Of a stretch of DNA of 64,000 nt, positions 44,062-52,934 are shown piece after piece (within the stretch, counting starts at the first letter, position 1; every line of letters begins with the position of its first letter). The notes under the pieces are model-generated. The model had not been told where the DNA came from, ran no database searches, and saw nothing but the letters and a program-made list of their open reading frames with translations. The position numbers and the translations under genes are program-made. Source of the DNA: Bacillota bacterium (lineage in GTDB: Bacteria; Bacillota; Clostridia; Christensenellales; Aristaeellaceae); NCBI GenBank assembly GCA_023436585.1, contig JAEZIN010000028.1, positions 248,001-312,000 on the forward strand, written 5' to 3'.

Positions 44062-44310
44062 AGCCTCTTACCCCCCTCCATCCTGCCTGCTATCTTCAAG
44101 AGGGATAAAGAGGGATGAGGAACGCCGGTCCCTGGCGGGGTGATTTTTTATCCTAAAGGCAGGGGGGGGTGCCTGTATGAAGGTCCTCCGCGCCACCGCT
44201 GAACGCAAAAGAAAAGCTTGTTACGTACCGAACTGCTTACCCGCTGGGCGGCAATGCGCGCAAAATGGTAAATAATTACTATTTAATCAGGCATAGACTG
44301 TTTCACGTCA

Positions 44311-44339
44311 TTGACATAATGATAGCTTGATGATAAATT
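44311..44339 (+). promoter_or_regulatory. Promoter of the YedK-type gene
   Basis: TTGACA (44311-44316), 17 bases and TAAATT (44334-44339), 22 bases before the start. No LexA box is evident here. Confidence 0.6.
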
Positions 44340-44361
44340 CGTTGCAAAGGGAGTGATAACC

Positions 44362-44967
44362 ATGTGTGGCTGCTTTTACGTCGAGAATGACATCCCCGTT
44401 GAAGAACTAAAGCAGATCATTGCCGAAGTCAACCGCAAGCTGCAGAGCAAGCCAGAATATGAGCAGGTGAAAATGCCGTTAGGCGTGATCTTTCCCACCT
44501 ACATAGTCCCGGTGATCGCGCCCAATAAGCAGCACATTGCCACGCCATACCCAATGCAATGGGGCTTCACCATGCAGGGCAAAAGCCAGCCGTTGAAAAA
44601 CGCCCGTGCGGAGACCGTGCTGGAGAAGCCTATCTTTCGTAAACCGGTACTGGAGCGCCGCTGCCTCATCCCAGCTACCAACTACTTTGAATGGGAAACG
44701 CAGGGCACAAAGAAGATCAAGCATGCCCTGCGCGACCCAATCAGCCAGATCATCTATATGGCCGGCATCTACAGATACGAGCAGGAGAAGCAATTGCCCG
44801 TCTTCGTCATCTTAACCCGCGATGCAGCGCCAGGCATCCGCTATATCCACGACCGTATGCCGGTGATCCTTCCGCCTGAAGCCCGCGATGCCTGGGTGTC
44901 AGACAGTGCGGATATCACTGGCATCCTGGCCGCCGCCATGGATGGCATAACAGCAGAGGCAGTCTAG
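44362..44967 (+). CDS. SOS-response-associated peptidase/HMCES (YedK) protein
   Basis: The 201-residue SRAP protein starts MCGCFYV, so Cys2 becomes the N-terminal nucleophile that forms a thiazolidine crosslink with abasic single-stranded DNA. NARAETVLEKPIFR, CLIPATNYFEWE (Glu) and HDRMPVILP (His) complete the site. An ATG three codons upstream would bury the Cys, and AGGGAGTG fits the ATG at 44362. It protects abasic sites during replication. It stands just before an SOS polymerase gene but ends in its own terminator. Confidence 0.9.
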   Translation: MCGCFYVENDIPVEELKQIIAEVNRKLQSKPEYEQVKMPLGVIFPTYIVPVIAPNKQHIATPYPMQWGFTMQGKSQPLKNARAETVLEKPIFRKPVLERRCLIPATNYFEWETQGTKKIKHALRDPISQIIYMAGIYRYEQEKQLPVFVILTRDAAPGIRYIHDRMPVILPPEARDAWVSDSADITGILAAAMDGITAEAV

Positions 44968-44984
44968 CAACCAACAATCCACAA

Positions 44985-45015
44985 AAAAGCGCCGTCACTG
45001 GCGCTTTTATTTTTG
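44985..45015 (+). terminator. Terminator after the YedK-type gene
   Basis: AAAAGCGCC (44985-44993), loop GTCACT, GGCGCTTTT (45000-45008), then ATTTTTG. Confidence 0.8.
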
Positions 45016-45035
45016 TGTGCATCCAAATGTTCTCA

Positions 45036-45065
45036 TTGCACATCCTGCTCTCAAAGTGCTATCAT
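45036..45065 (+). promoter_or_regulatory. Promoter of the Y-family polymerase operon
   Basis: TTGCAC (45036-45041), 18 bases, TATCAT (45060-45065). The LexA box lies immediately downstream, over the expected transcription start. Confidence 0.6.
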
Positions 45066-45072
45066 GAATAAG

Positions 45073-45086
45073 CGAACACACATTCC
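45073..45086 (+). promoter_or_regulatory. LexA (DinR) box
   Basis: CGAACACACATTCC matches the Firmicute consensus CGAACRNRYGTTYC at 13 of 14 positions, the one difference being A for G. Location over the start site of the polymerase transcript fits SOS repression. Confidence 0.7.
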
Positions 45087-45111
45087 CATATATTAGGGAT
45101 GAGGCGATTTA

Positions 45112-46371
45112 ATGGAGCGCGTCATCTTGCACTGCGACGCCAACAGCTTTTATGCATCGGTCTGCTGTGTGGATAATCCCATCTACCGCGGCCTCCCTTT
45201 ATCAGTTTGTGGTGATCCGGCCAACCGCCATGGCATCGTGCTGGCCAGCACCAGGGAAGCCAAGAAGATGGGCGTCAAGGTCGGCATGGCCATCTGGCAG
45301 GCCAGGCAATACTGCCCCCGCCTAGTGGTGCAGCCCCCTGATTATCATCAATACATCCGCTTTTCCCGGCACATGCGGGCCATTTATGAGGAGTTCACCC
45401 CGCTGGTGGAATCCTTCGGCCTGGATGAATGCTGGCTCGACATCTCAAACCCCGGCGTCACCTTAAGGGATGGCCAGCACCTGGCGGATAATCTTCGCCG
45501 GCGGATCTCCCAGGAGCTGGGCATCACTATCAGCGTGGGCGTCAGCGATAACAAGATCTATGCGAAGCTGGGCTCTGATATGAAGAAGCCCGATGCCACC
45601 ACCGTAATCACCAAGGAGAATTACCAGCAGCTTGTCTGGCCGTTGCCGGTGTCCGATCTTCTGTATGTCGGCCCCAAGACAGTAAAAAAGCTGGCTGGCC
45701 GCTGCATTGAAACCATCGGCGACCTGGCCAACTATGATATGGATAACCTGCACCGCATGCTGGGCAAGAACGGTGTCACGCTCCAGGCCTTTGCCCTTGG
45801 GCTCGACAGCTCGCCGGTGATGGCGGTGGATGAACGTGTGGCCATCAAATCCGTGGGCAACAGCGCCACGCTCCCGCATGATGTCCAGACGGTGGATGAA
45901 GCAGCTGCCGCCATCTATATGCTTTCCGAATCCGTTGCCATGCGCCTTCGGGAAAGCGGCCTGCGCTCCCGCTGCATCAGCGTATCCGTTCGGGATACCA
46001 AGCTTGCCTGGGCCAGCTGCCAGCACACCATTGACCATGCCACCGCCCTGGCCGGCCAGATCGCCAAGACGGCCATTGCCCTGTTCAAGCAGCGGTATAC
46101 TGGCATGCTGCCGCTGCGCTCCATGGGCGTGCATTGCTCCAGCCTCTTGCCGGATGATGCTCCTGTGCAAACCGACCTGTTCGGCAATGTGATCCGGCGG
46201 GAAAAGGAGCACGACCTGGCCAAGGCCATCGACCATATCCGTAGCCGGTGGGGGAATCAGATCATCCAGCGCGGCGTCGTTCTCACCGATCGGCAGTTCG
46301 CGGCCATCGATCCAGAAGCGGATCACATTATACACCCGGTCAGCTATTTCAACGGTCCCAAGTGTGGATAA
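45112..46371 (+). CDS. dinB: Y-family DNA polymerase (DNA polymerase IV / UmuC-like)
   Basis: The 419-residue translesion polymerase has HCDANSFYASV (metal Asp9), FGLDECWLDIS (catalytic Asp105-Glu106), ISVGVSDNKIYAKLGSDMKKP and a helix-hairpin-helix thumb (LLYVGPKTVKKLAGRCIETIGDLA). The C-terminal little-finger domain follows. The C-terminal DLFGNVIRREKEHDLAKAIDHIRSRWG is common in Firmicute UmuC-like proteins. The usual SIDE box reads GLDE, also seen in such variants. Two small genes follow at once, forming an SOS operon under the LexA box. Confidence 0.9.
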   Translation: MERVILHCDANSFYASVCCVDNPIYRGLPLSVCGDPANRHGIVLASTREAKKMGVKVGMAIWQARQYCPRLVVQPPDYHQYIRFSRHMRAIYEEFTPLVESFGLDECWLDISNPGVTLRDGQHLADNLRRRISQELGITISVGVSDNKIYAKLGSDMKKPDATTVITKENYQQLVWPLPVSDLLYVGPKTVKKLAGRCIETIGDLANYDMDNLHRMLGKNGVTLQAFALGLDSSPVMAVDERVAIKSVGNSATLPHDVQTVDEAAAAIYMLSESVAMRLRESGLRSRCISVSVRDTKLAWASCQHTIDHATALAGQIAKTAIALFKQRYTGMLPLRSMGVHCSSLLPDDAPVQTDLFGNVIRREKEHDLAKAIDHIRSRWGNQIIQRGVVLTDRQFAAIDPEADHIIHPVSYFNGPKCG

Positions 46372-46388
46372 AAAGGAGATGCAAGCGT

Positions 46389-46643
46389 ATGAACCGTGCA
46401 GATCAGATCAGGCTTTCTTGTGTCCAGGCCATGGAAAAGGGCATCGTGCCAATAACAGGAGGGTGGAACTGCGAAAATGCGGCCGCCCTGCTGACCGCTA
46501 TACAGGATAGGCCCAGGCAGTCATTGCCCGTAAGCACCCAACCAAAAGAAGTCTACGATGCCATACTGGATATTCTCATCTCTTTGGAAGGTGCCGAACC
46601 CATTTATGTACCTAAATGGGCAAAGCAATTGCTGGCGATCTGA
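46389..46643 (+). CDS. Small protein of the SOS operon, function unknown
   Basis: The 84-residue protein (MNRADQIRLSCVQAMEKG...PKWAKQLLAI) has no recognised domain. AAAAGGAG precedes the ATG and it lies 17 bp after the polymerase stop, so it is cotranscribed. No membrane segment or signal peptide. It may modulate the polymerase, by position only. Confidence 0.7.
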   Translation: MNRADQIRLSCVQAMEKGIVPITGGWNCENAAALLTAIQDRPRQSLPVSTQPKEVYDAILDILISLEGAEPIYVPKWAKQLLAI

Positions 46644-46659
46644 TAAGGAGGATGAATGT

Positions 46660-46899
46660 ATGAAGGCTCCTACCTATCTCCGTGTGGATGCCACCTTCAA
46701 GCCCGATGGTGTCATCGTCCCTACCATGATCTATTGGACGGATGGAACCCCCTATATCATTGACAAAATCACTGATGTCCGCCCGGCGGCCAGCCTGAAG
46801 CACGGTGGTGCAGGCATGCGGTACCTGTGCCGGATTCAAGGCCATGAAAGGGCGTTATTCCTATCAAACAATAAATGGTTCGTCGAAGAAAAAGACTAA
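46660..46899 (+). CDS. Small protein of the SOS operon, function unknown
   Basis: The 79-residue protein (MKAPTYLRVDATFKPDG...NNKWFVEEKD) is predicted to be beta-rich. A TAAGGAGG site lies before the ATG, 16 bp after the previous gene. Similar small beta proteins often follow dinB in Clostridia, perhaps as partners of the polymerase. I cannot assign a function. Confidence 0.7.
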   Translation: MKAPTYLRVDATFKPDGVIVPTMIYWTDGTPYIIDKITDVRPAASLKHGGAGMRYLCRIQGHERALFLSNNKWFVEEKD

Positions 46900-47040
46900 G
46901 GCGAATTTGATTTATCCCGGTACCATATATCCAACTATTTCAGGGAGGAGCATCAGCTTCTCCCTTTTTCTCATCATTTGACAACGCCCAAATATTATAC
47001 TATCATATTTCCAATAATGGCGAAAAATGGAGTGTGTGAT

Positions 47041-50000
47041 ATGCCTGCATCAAAAAAGATACTGGCCCTGGTACTCTGCTTATTGATTACCATATCCTCA
47101 TTTCATTTTGCGTTTGCTACGGAAGAACCACCAACACAATCACCGGAAATAGAAGAATCTACCCCTACGCCCACAGCAGAGGATCCTACTCCTACACCCA
47201 CGGCAGAGGATCCTACTCCTACACCCACGGCAGAGGATCCTACTCCCACGCCCACAGCAGAGGATCCTACCCCTACGCCCACGGCAGAAGAACCCACGCC
47301 AACGCCCACGGCAGAGGATCCTACTCCCACGCCCACAGCAGAGGATCCCACCCCGACGCCAACGGCATCGGAGCCCACACCTACCCCGACACCTACCCCA
47401 ACTCCGACCCCAGAGGGCTTTTCCATCATGGAAGAACCCGTGCCGGCATCCATTGACCTGGCGTCATTTACATTCGATAAATACCCGCTTTCCCCGCAGT
47501 ACACCGATCTCGTGGTAACAATCCTGGGCGGCCAGTTTACAGGCATCATCGGCCTGGCCGAAGGCACGCAATATACCGTTGCTGGCAATCAGATAACAAT
47601 ACCAAAGGGGTTCCTTTCATCCCTGCCTCCCATGGTACATAACCTTACCTTTTCCTTTGAAGGTGAACCTTCCATCAGCCTGCCTCTGACAGTGAATGAT
47701 ACCACCCCCGTCGGTATGTACGTGGATGGGCTTGATATCGCCGCCGGCTCAGGCAGTGGCTGGTCGTTTGATAGAACTGGCATGGTCTTAACAATTACCC
47801 AAGGTGGGAAAACAATATCAGGTGTCGGTAACAATATCCGCATTATAGTTCAAAACACAGCGAATTCGCTTACGTTCGACTCGTTAGATATCACATATTC
47901 AAATTTAACTTCCGCGGTAGAGTTCTCTTCTTCCAGTTTGTACGTTGAGCTTAAGCTTCTTGGCTCAAATAAAATCACATCAGTAGGTACAGCAATTAGC
48001 TTCGACCGGAGCGTGTTTATTTCGGGTGCGGGCAGCTTGTCCATTAAGGTAAACGGTATCAGCGGTTATGGCATGTATATTACTGGCTCCCTTTCGCTGG
48101 ACAACTGCAATCTTCAGGTATCTTCCAGGGCTGCCGCCATACGTGCTGGTTTTGTTGACATCACTGGTGGCCAGCTCACAGTGAACAGTAGCGAGAATGC
48201 TGGCTTTTATGTAAACGCGTTGTATGTTTTTGGTAGTGCACTTATATGTGACGGCTATTCTCATGGTATATATGCTGATACAAATGTTTATGTTTCGAAT
48301 AGTGCCATAAGGGCTTTCGCAAATGGGTATAATGCCGGAACTGGCATTGCCACCAACGGTATCTTAAGCATTAACGGTGGCAGCACCTATGTGGCTGCTG
48401 CAGGTTATACAAGGGCTTTAAGCGGTGCTCAAGTCACCATTAATGGCATTGTTTGCAGCAGCACGGCCAGGGCTGTCATTGTCAGGAATAACCATTTGGA
48501 TAAGGAGTTTGATCCTCCCTTTGGCCTTATTGTGGATGGAGAAAAGATCAAGCTAAGCTCTCTATTTGCAGATATCAGCGGCAGTGGCTGGGCCTGGGAT
48601 GTAGACGATGCCAAGCTGATCCTGGATGGCTATAACGGTGGCGAGATATCCTTTCTTAGGGGGCTGAAGCTTGATCTGCAGGGCAGCAACAATATAGCAG
48701 GCCAAATCTACGGGGATGATCTGACCATACAGGGCAGCGGCAAGCTAAAAACAAGGAGAATAGATGACTATGGGATAGAAGTCGATAACTTGACTATGAA
48801 TGGCGGCACGGTCATTGCAGAATCCAGGGATTATAACGGCATTTACTGTATTAACCTGATTCTGAACAACGGCACATTGGCAGGCATCACTGAATACGAC
48901 GGTGGTTTTTGGGTTTACGATTCATTAACCCTCAACGGCGGCACATTAATGTCACAAGGCCATAGCATGTATGATGTCGAGATTCCAAAGTTCCGTTCAA
49001 AAACGCAATCTATTGGGGATACATTGATCATGGCCGGCCACGGCGGTGATTTTTCTCCCTTCACAGGTACGGCTATTTCGCAAAACAAAACCCTGCCCTC
49101 CGGCTTTACCTATACGATTTTTGATGACAAGCCTATTTCATTTGTGGGTGATGCGAAGCTGGTCAATCATGGCGTTCTGCGTGATCAGGGCGGCATCAGC
49201 CATGATGACTGGGATAAAATCACTGGCAGCGGTACTTTTGCAGCGGCATATTTCGAGCAGGAGGATTATACCTGCTATGCTGGTGAGCAGATTCAGCTGA
49301 ACCTGATAAAGTCGCCTGATGTAAGCCTTGACCATTGGAGCAGCTATGCATCCCCTTATTATCTTGAAATGGATGATACCGGGCTTGTCTCATCCAAATG
49401 GCCAACCACAACCACGGTATTTGCTCATTTGACCTATCCACAGCCAGGCGGCGGAACCGGAAGTTTTTATATTACCTGTGACCTGAATATCACCTTTGGC
49501 GAATTCAGGCTCAATGACCAGGGCGGTGCCGTCACAAAGCTTCAAAACCGCCTGGTGGAGCTGGGTTATATTACGGGATCGGCCGATGGTGTGTTTGATG
49601 TCAGGACAGAAAATGCCGTCAAGCTCTTTCAGACAGTAAACGGCTTATCAGTCACCGGTGTGGCCGATGAGCAGACAATGAGAACACTTTATTACGAAAC
49701 GCACCCCAACCCGACACCCACCCCGGCAACCCCCACGCCCGAACCTACCCCGACGCCTGTGCCCACACCGACGCCCAAGCCCCTGCCGCAGTCAATCACA
49801 ATCAATCAAACCAATATCACCATTGGCGTGGGGCAGAGCCTGAACACGCTGAAGGCGGATACTTATCCGGTGGATGCAAACCCACAGATTCAGTGGACGA
49901 GTTCCAATACCGCTGTTGTCAATGTATCCAATAGCGGCGGCCTGTACGGCAACGCTGTAGGCAGCGCCGTTGTGCGGGCAACCACTGTCAATGGCCTGTT

Positions 50001-51030
50001 TAGGGAGTGCACGGTGACCGTTGTCAAGTCAGGCAAGGGTGTTTCCAATATCATCATCACCAAGCCCAGTATATCCATCGATGAGGGGAAAACGGCTTCC
50101 CTAACCGTAAGGCTTACGCCAAGCTCCCCGCAGAATAAAGCAATCGCCTGGGCCTCCTCCAATACCGCTGTGGCCACGGTGGATGGTAGGGGAAAGGTCT
50201 CCGGCCTTACGCCCGGCACAGCCATCATCACCGCCATGGCCTCCAGTGGGGTAATGGCCCAATGCACCGTTACAGTAAACTCCCTGGCTGTATCGCAGGT
50301 GCTCATCAGCAAAACCTATCTGGAAGTGGATGAGGGGAAGACCGCTTCCCTCAGCGCGTCCGTGTTGCCCAGGAATGCAAGGTTCAAAGCCTTGACCTGG
50401 TCCTCCAGCGATCCGTCCGTTGCCACCGTTTCCTCCAAGGGGAAGATAACGACCTATAAGCCCGGCACGGTGCAGATCACGGCCACGGCGCACAATGGCG
50501 TTGCAGCTTCCTGTACGCTAGTGGTCCGCTCCCTGGCCGTTGCCCAGGTCATTATCAGCAAGACCTATCTGGAAGTGGATGAAGGGAAGACCGCCACCCT
50601 CAAAGCATCCGTATTGCCCAGGAATGCAAGGTTCAAAACCTTGACCTGGTCCTCCAGCGATCCGTCCATTGCCACCGTTTCCTCCAGGGGGAAGATCACG
50701 ACCTATAAGCCCGGCACGGTGCAGATCACGGCCACGGCACATAACGGCGTTGCCGCCTCCTGCACGCTGGTGGTCCGCTCCCTGGCGGTCACTTCCATTG
50801 CCCTGAACAAGGCCGAGCTCACGCTGAAGCCCAAACGTTACTACACCTTGAAAGCCTACCTCCTGCCTAAGAATGCGCGGTTCAAAACAGTGACATGGGT
50901 CTCCAGCAATCCGGCCATCGCCACTGTTTCACCGTCCGGCAGAGTGAAGGCCATCATGCCCGGCACCGTCTACATAACCGCAATTGCCCATAATGGGTTG
51001 TCGGTTACTTGCGTTGTGAATGTGCAATAG
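47041..51030 (+). CDS. Large secreted repeat protein: PT-rich stalk, beta-helix-like region, peptidoglycan-binding and Big_2 domains
   Basis: The 1329-residue protein has a signal peptide (cleavage after AFA, residue ~26), a Pro/Thr-rich stalk of eight nine-residue PTPTPTAED units (residues ~40-112), and a long region of repeated beta-strand motifs (LSINGGSTYV, LTMNGGTVIAESR, LTLNGGTLMSQGH) like carbohydrate-binding beta-helix proteins. A PG_binding_1 domain follows (LNDQGGAVTKLQNRLVELGYITGSADGVFD, ~820-885), then a second PTP linker and four bacterial Ig-like Big_2 domains to the end. Two of these are near copies with an 83-residue period. The GGAGTG ribosome site fits the ATG at 47041; the frame opens 63 bases earlier. 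It probably binds cell wall or polysaccharide. Confidence 0.88.
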   Translation: MPASKKILALVLCLLITISSFHFAFATEEPPTQSPEIEESTPTPTAEDPTPTPTAEDPTPTPTAEDPTPTPTAEDPTPTPTAEEPTPTPTAEDPTPTPTAEDPTPTPTASEPTPTPTPTPTPTPEGFSIMEEPVPASIDLASFTFDKYPLSPQYTDLVVTILGGQFTGIIGLAEGTQYTVAGNQITIPKGFLSSLPPMVHNLTFSFEGEPSISLPLTVNDTTPVGMYVDGLDIAAGSGSGWSFDRTGMVLTITQGGKTISGVGNNIRIIVQNTANSLTFDSLDITYSNLTSAVEFSSSSLYVELKLLGSNKITSVGTAISFDRSVFISGAGSLSIKVNGISGYGMYITGSLSLDNCNLQVSSRAAAIRAGFVDITGGQLTVNSSENAGFYVNALYVFGSALICDGYSHGIYADTNVYVSNSAIRAFANGYNAGTGIATNGILSINGGSTYVAAAGYTRALSGAQVTINGIVCSSTARAVIVRNNHLDKEFDPPFGLIVDGEKIKLSSLFADISGSGWAWDVDDAKLILDGYNGGEISFLRGLKLDLQGSNNIAGQIYGDDLTIQGSGKLKTRRIDDYGIEVDNLTMNGGTVIAESRDYNGIYCINLILNNGTLAGITEYDGGFWVYDSLTLNGGTLMSQGHSMYDVEIPKFRSKTQSIGDTLIMAGHGGDFSPFTGTAISQNKTLPSGFTYTIFDDKPISFVGDAKLVNHGVLRDQGGISHDDWDKITGSGTFAAAYFEQEDYTCYAGEQIQLNLIKSPDVSLDHWSSYASPYYLEMDDTGLVSSKWPTTTTVFAHLTYPQPGGGTGSFYITCDLNITFGEFRLNDQGGAVTKLQNRLVELGYITGSADGVFDVRTENAVKLFQTVNGLSVTGVADEQTMRTLYYETHPNPTPTPATPTPEPTPTPVPTPTPKPLPQSITINQTNITIGVGQSLNTLKADTYPVDANPQIQWTSSNTAVVNVSNSGGLYGNAVGSAVVRATTVNGLFRECTVTVVKSGKGVSNIIITKPSISIDEGKTASLTVRLTPSSPQNKAIAWASSNTAVATVDGRGKVSGLTPGTAIITAMASSGVMAQCTVTVNSLAVSQVLISKTYLEVDEGKTASLSASVLPRNARFKALTWSSSDPSVATVSSKGKITTYKPGTVQITATAHNGVAASCTLVVRSLAVAQVIISKTYLEVDEGKTATLKASVLPRNARFKTLTWSSSDPSIATVSSRGKITTYKPGTVQITATAHNGVAASCTLVVRSLAVTSIALNKAELTLKPKRYYTLKAYLLPKNARFKTVTWVSSNPAIATVSPSGRVKAIMPGTVYITAIAHNGLSVTCVVNVQ
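47158..47373 (+). repeat. Eight 27-bp tandem repeats encoding PTPTPTAED
   Basis: Units of 27 bases, nearly identical at the DNA level, encode the stalk of the secreted protein (variants end AED, AEE or ASE). Copy number may vary between strains by slippage. Confidence 0.85.
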
Positions 51031-51103
51031 CAGATATCAGCAATACCGCAATACGATTTACATCTCCTCGTTTTCTTTTGTTGTCAGAAAGGAATGGAAT
51101 AGA

Positions 51104-51886
51104 TTGAAGAAAAACATGCGAGCTATGATCCTGGCTTTAACATTAATATGTTTTGTGCTTAATCAAGCTCTCGCCTTAGAAAGCGGCGGACTTAATGACT
51201 TACCGCTGCTCGATGAAAGGGTATACACAATACAAGATTTTGAGAAAAAAGTTGAAGAGGTAAAACAAGCACTCAAATCCAGGAAAATCAAATATACGGA
51301 TTTTCAAGTGCAAATTTTTGTGTTTACTCATAACCTATGTGCACTTGATAGAACAGAACGTTTAGTGGCTGATATAATGACGAAATACTCCTTTGGCAGC
51401 TTGGAAGAAATAAGACCAAAAAATGATCTCACCTTTAAAATAGCTGAATATAACGGAAAAACTGTTGCAAAAAAAAATCCCGATTTTAGCAAATGCATAT
51501 TAGGTAGTACATTTTTAATTGATGAAAAAGATATTGAGATGGCAAAAGAATTAGAAGATCAAATGTCACAAATACTTGAATATGCTGGCCTAAAAGACAA
51601 AATGAATGGAACAATTGAAATGTTAGCATTCACAAACTGGGTAAAAGGTGAGAATAATCTGCTTTCTTATAAGTTCTCTGAAATGACACCAGGATTAACT
51701 TTTGTGAATGATTATTATGGTATGTTGTTACGTGATATGTGGGATAAGATTGACTATATTGGTTATTATAGCGATACAAAATATGCGGTCGATGAACTGT
51801 TGCGTGTGGAAAGAGAAAAAGTCGCAATAAGACTTGTACAAATATATAATGAAAATTACGAAAAAATATCATCAGGCAGTGATTGA
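51104..51886 (+). CDS. Secreted protein of unknown function
   Basis: The ~260-residue protein begins, from a TTG behind AAAGGAATGG, MKKNMRAMILALTLICFVLNQALALES, a signal peptide cleaved near ALA. The mature part is charged and helix-rich (DFEKKVEEVKQALKSRKIKY, DEKDIEMAKELEDQMSQILEYAGLKDK) with no recognised domain. An ATG at 51116 is an alternative start. It is AT-richer than its upstream neighbour. It ends before a bidirectional terminator. Confidence 0.65.
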   Translation: MKKNMRAMILALTLICFVLNQALALESGGLNDLPLLDERVYTIQDFEKKVEEVKQALKSRKIKYTDFQVQIFVFTHNLCALDRTERLVADIMTKYSFGSLEEIRPKNDLTFKIAEYNGKTVAKKNPDFSKCILGSTFLIDEKDIEMAKELEDQMSQILEYAGLKDKMNGTIEMLAFTNWVKGENNLLSYKFSEMTPGLTFVNDYYGMLLRDMWDKIDYIGYYSDTKYAVDELLRVEREKVAIRLVQIYNENYEKISSGSD

Positions 51887-51941
51887 GGTTTGGCAATAAA
51901 AGAATCGAAAAGACAGAAATCCCGTCTATTGCCTCAATAAC

Positions 51942-51969
51942 AAGGCGCTTGCATTCGCAAGCGCCTTTT
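51942..51969. terminator. Bidirectional terminator
   Basis: AAGGCGCTTGC pairs perfectly (11 bp, loop ATTC) with GCAAGCGCCTT; T-run TTTTC on the plus side. It separates the rightward secreted-protein gene from leftward phage-type genes. Confidence 0.75.
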
Positions 51970-51981
51970 CGTATGGATGCC

Positions 51982-52164
51982 TTACTTTGCATCGCTCATA
52001 TCGGTAAGTGTACCGCTGTCATACTCCTGCTGGGTGATTCTGTGCTCCATCTTCCCGATGGTGTTGTCGTCCCGAATCTGATGGGCGAGGTAATGGTCAC
52101 CAGATTTCATAATATCGGTAAAGCGGTAGGTTGCTCCATCCTTTACGACCGTAAGTACTTTCAT
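51982..52164 (-). CDS. Small phage-type protein, unknown
   Basis: The 60-residue protein (MKVLTVVKDGATYRFTDIMKSGDHYLAHQIRDDNTIGK...) has a strong GGAGGTG ribosome site. The opening resembles short beta-rich proteins at the distal end of phage tail/lysis modules. It lies 24 bp after the next gene, with which it forms a leftward pair. Confidence 0.6.
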   Translation of the reverse strand: MKVLTVVKDGATYRFTDIMKSGDHYLAHQIRDDNTIGKMEHRITQQEYDSGTLTDMSDAK

Positions 52165-52188
52165 GGTTCCAGCACCTCCATAGTGTAA

Positions 52189-52512
52189 TTATATCCCATC
52201 CTTCATTAACTGGGCAATGGCATCTTTGAAGTTTCCTTTGGGGCTGGCCAGCAGGCTCATCATGAGCTGTGCTCCAGCGCGGATGCCGTTCTCATAGGCC
52301 CGTTCGGCGTGGGCGTTGACCAGGCTGTAGATGGCGTTGTTCAGGGCGTTGTATTTGGTGCGGTCCTGCTTTGTGTAGGTGGAAATCACCACCTGCATGC
52401 CTTCTTCCTTTTCTTCCACCACCGCTTCGGGGTCGGTGTCCACGTAATCCTCTGTTGCTACGGCATCCGGATCGATGAGCTGCAAAGCCAGCTTTCTGGC
52501 AATATTCTTCAT
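52189..52512 (-). CDS. Phage-type hypothetical protein
   Basis: The 107-residue acidic protein (MKNIARKLALQLIDPDAVATEDYVDTDPEAVVEEKEEG...) has an AAGGAGG site eight bases before the ATG. No known domain. The GC-rich composition matches the prophage structural genes rather than the AT-rich cargo block. It probably belongs to the distal part of the prophage late region. Confidence 0.6.
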   Translation of the reverse strand: MKNIARKLALQLIDPDAVATEDYVDTDPEAVVEEKEEGMQVVISTYTKQDRTKYNALNNAIYSLVNAHAERAYENGIRAGAQLMMSLLASPKGNFKDAIAQLMKDGI

Positions 52513-52600
52513 AGGGTTCCTCCTTCGTGGTCTCGGTGTTGAAAGAGGTGCCCGCCTGTGGTAGAATAGATTTACCCAGGGGGTAACCTCGAAGGGAAGG

Positions 52601-52640
52601 ATAAGGCAATCAGCGCTTTGATCGGGGCAGATTGTCTTAT
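52601..52640. terminator. Imperfect long hairpin with T-rich flank
   Basis: ATAAGGCAATCAGC (52601-52614) and GCAGATTGTCTTAT (52627-52640) pair over 14 bp with two mismatches; TCTTTTTCTTTT follows on the plus strand. It overlaps the end of the small RHH gene and could terminate it leftward. Confidence 0.45.
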
Positions 52641-52807
52641 TCTTTTTCTTTTAGTGACATGACAGCCAATCTTATCGCTTCAACCCTTGTTACTTTGTGC
52701 CTTTGGCAATAGGCATCTATAATCTGAACTTGATAAGGTTCGAAACGAACAGTTAACTGTGCGGTTTTTGGGCTGTCTGTTGGCCGTCCCATCTTCTTTG
52801 GAGCCAT
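52637..52807 (-). CDS. Small ribbon-helix-helix (CopG-like) protein
   Basis: A 56-codon gene reads MAPKKMGRPTDSPKTAQLTV, then RFEPYQVQIIDAYCQRHKVTR and VEAIRLAVMSLKEKE. The pattern of a basic N-terminus, the beta strand TAQLTVRFE and two helices with RVEAIRLAV is a typical Arc/MetJ/CopG DNA-binding fold. It faces a perfect 16-bp inverted repeat just upstream, its probable operator. It may act as a regulator of the adjacent cargo block. The ribosome site is weak (GTGATGAA). Confidence 0.65.
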   Translation of the reverse strand: MAPKKMGRPTDSPKTAQLTVRFEPYQVQIIDAYCQRHKVTRVEAIRLAVMSLKEKE

Positions 52808-52820
52808 TTCATCACCTCAC

Positions 52821-52861
52821 TTTTGAACTCCAATAGTATTGTAAACTATTGGAGTTCAAAA
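52821..52861. promoter_or_regulatory. Perfect 16-bp inverted repeat upstream of the RHH gene
   Basis: TTTTGAACTCCAATAG (52821-52836), nine-base spacer, CTATTGGAGTTCAAAA (52846-52861). It lies 13 bp upstream of the RHH start and is AT-rich without a long T-run on either side. Most likely an operator; a transcript hairpin is the alternative. Confidence 0.6.
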
Positions 52862-52934
52862 GTCAATTATTTTCCCGACTTTTTGTCACAGTATTACACC
52901 ATGCTTAAGTACTAATTTTGTTCTTTACTTAAAA

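Noticed and set aside
45463..46335. 290-codon minus-strand frame opposite the Y-family polymerase
   Set aside because: It is a shadow of a GC-rich coding frame: no ribosome site, no recognisable domain, and the plus-strand gene is certain.
47103..47588. 161-codon minus-strand frame with VGVGVGSSA repeats
   Set aside because: It is the antisense of the PTPTPTAED repeat DNA, open only because of repeat composition.
52821..52861. LexA box reading of the GAAC...GTTC palindrome
   Set aside because: Arms and spacing do not fit CGAACRNRYGTTYC; it is a much longer perfect inverted repeat.
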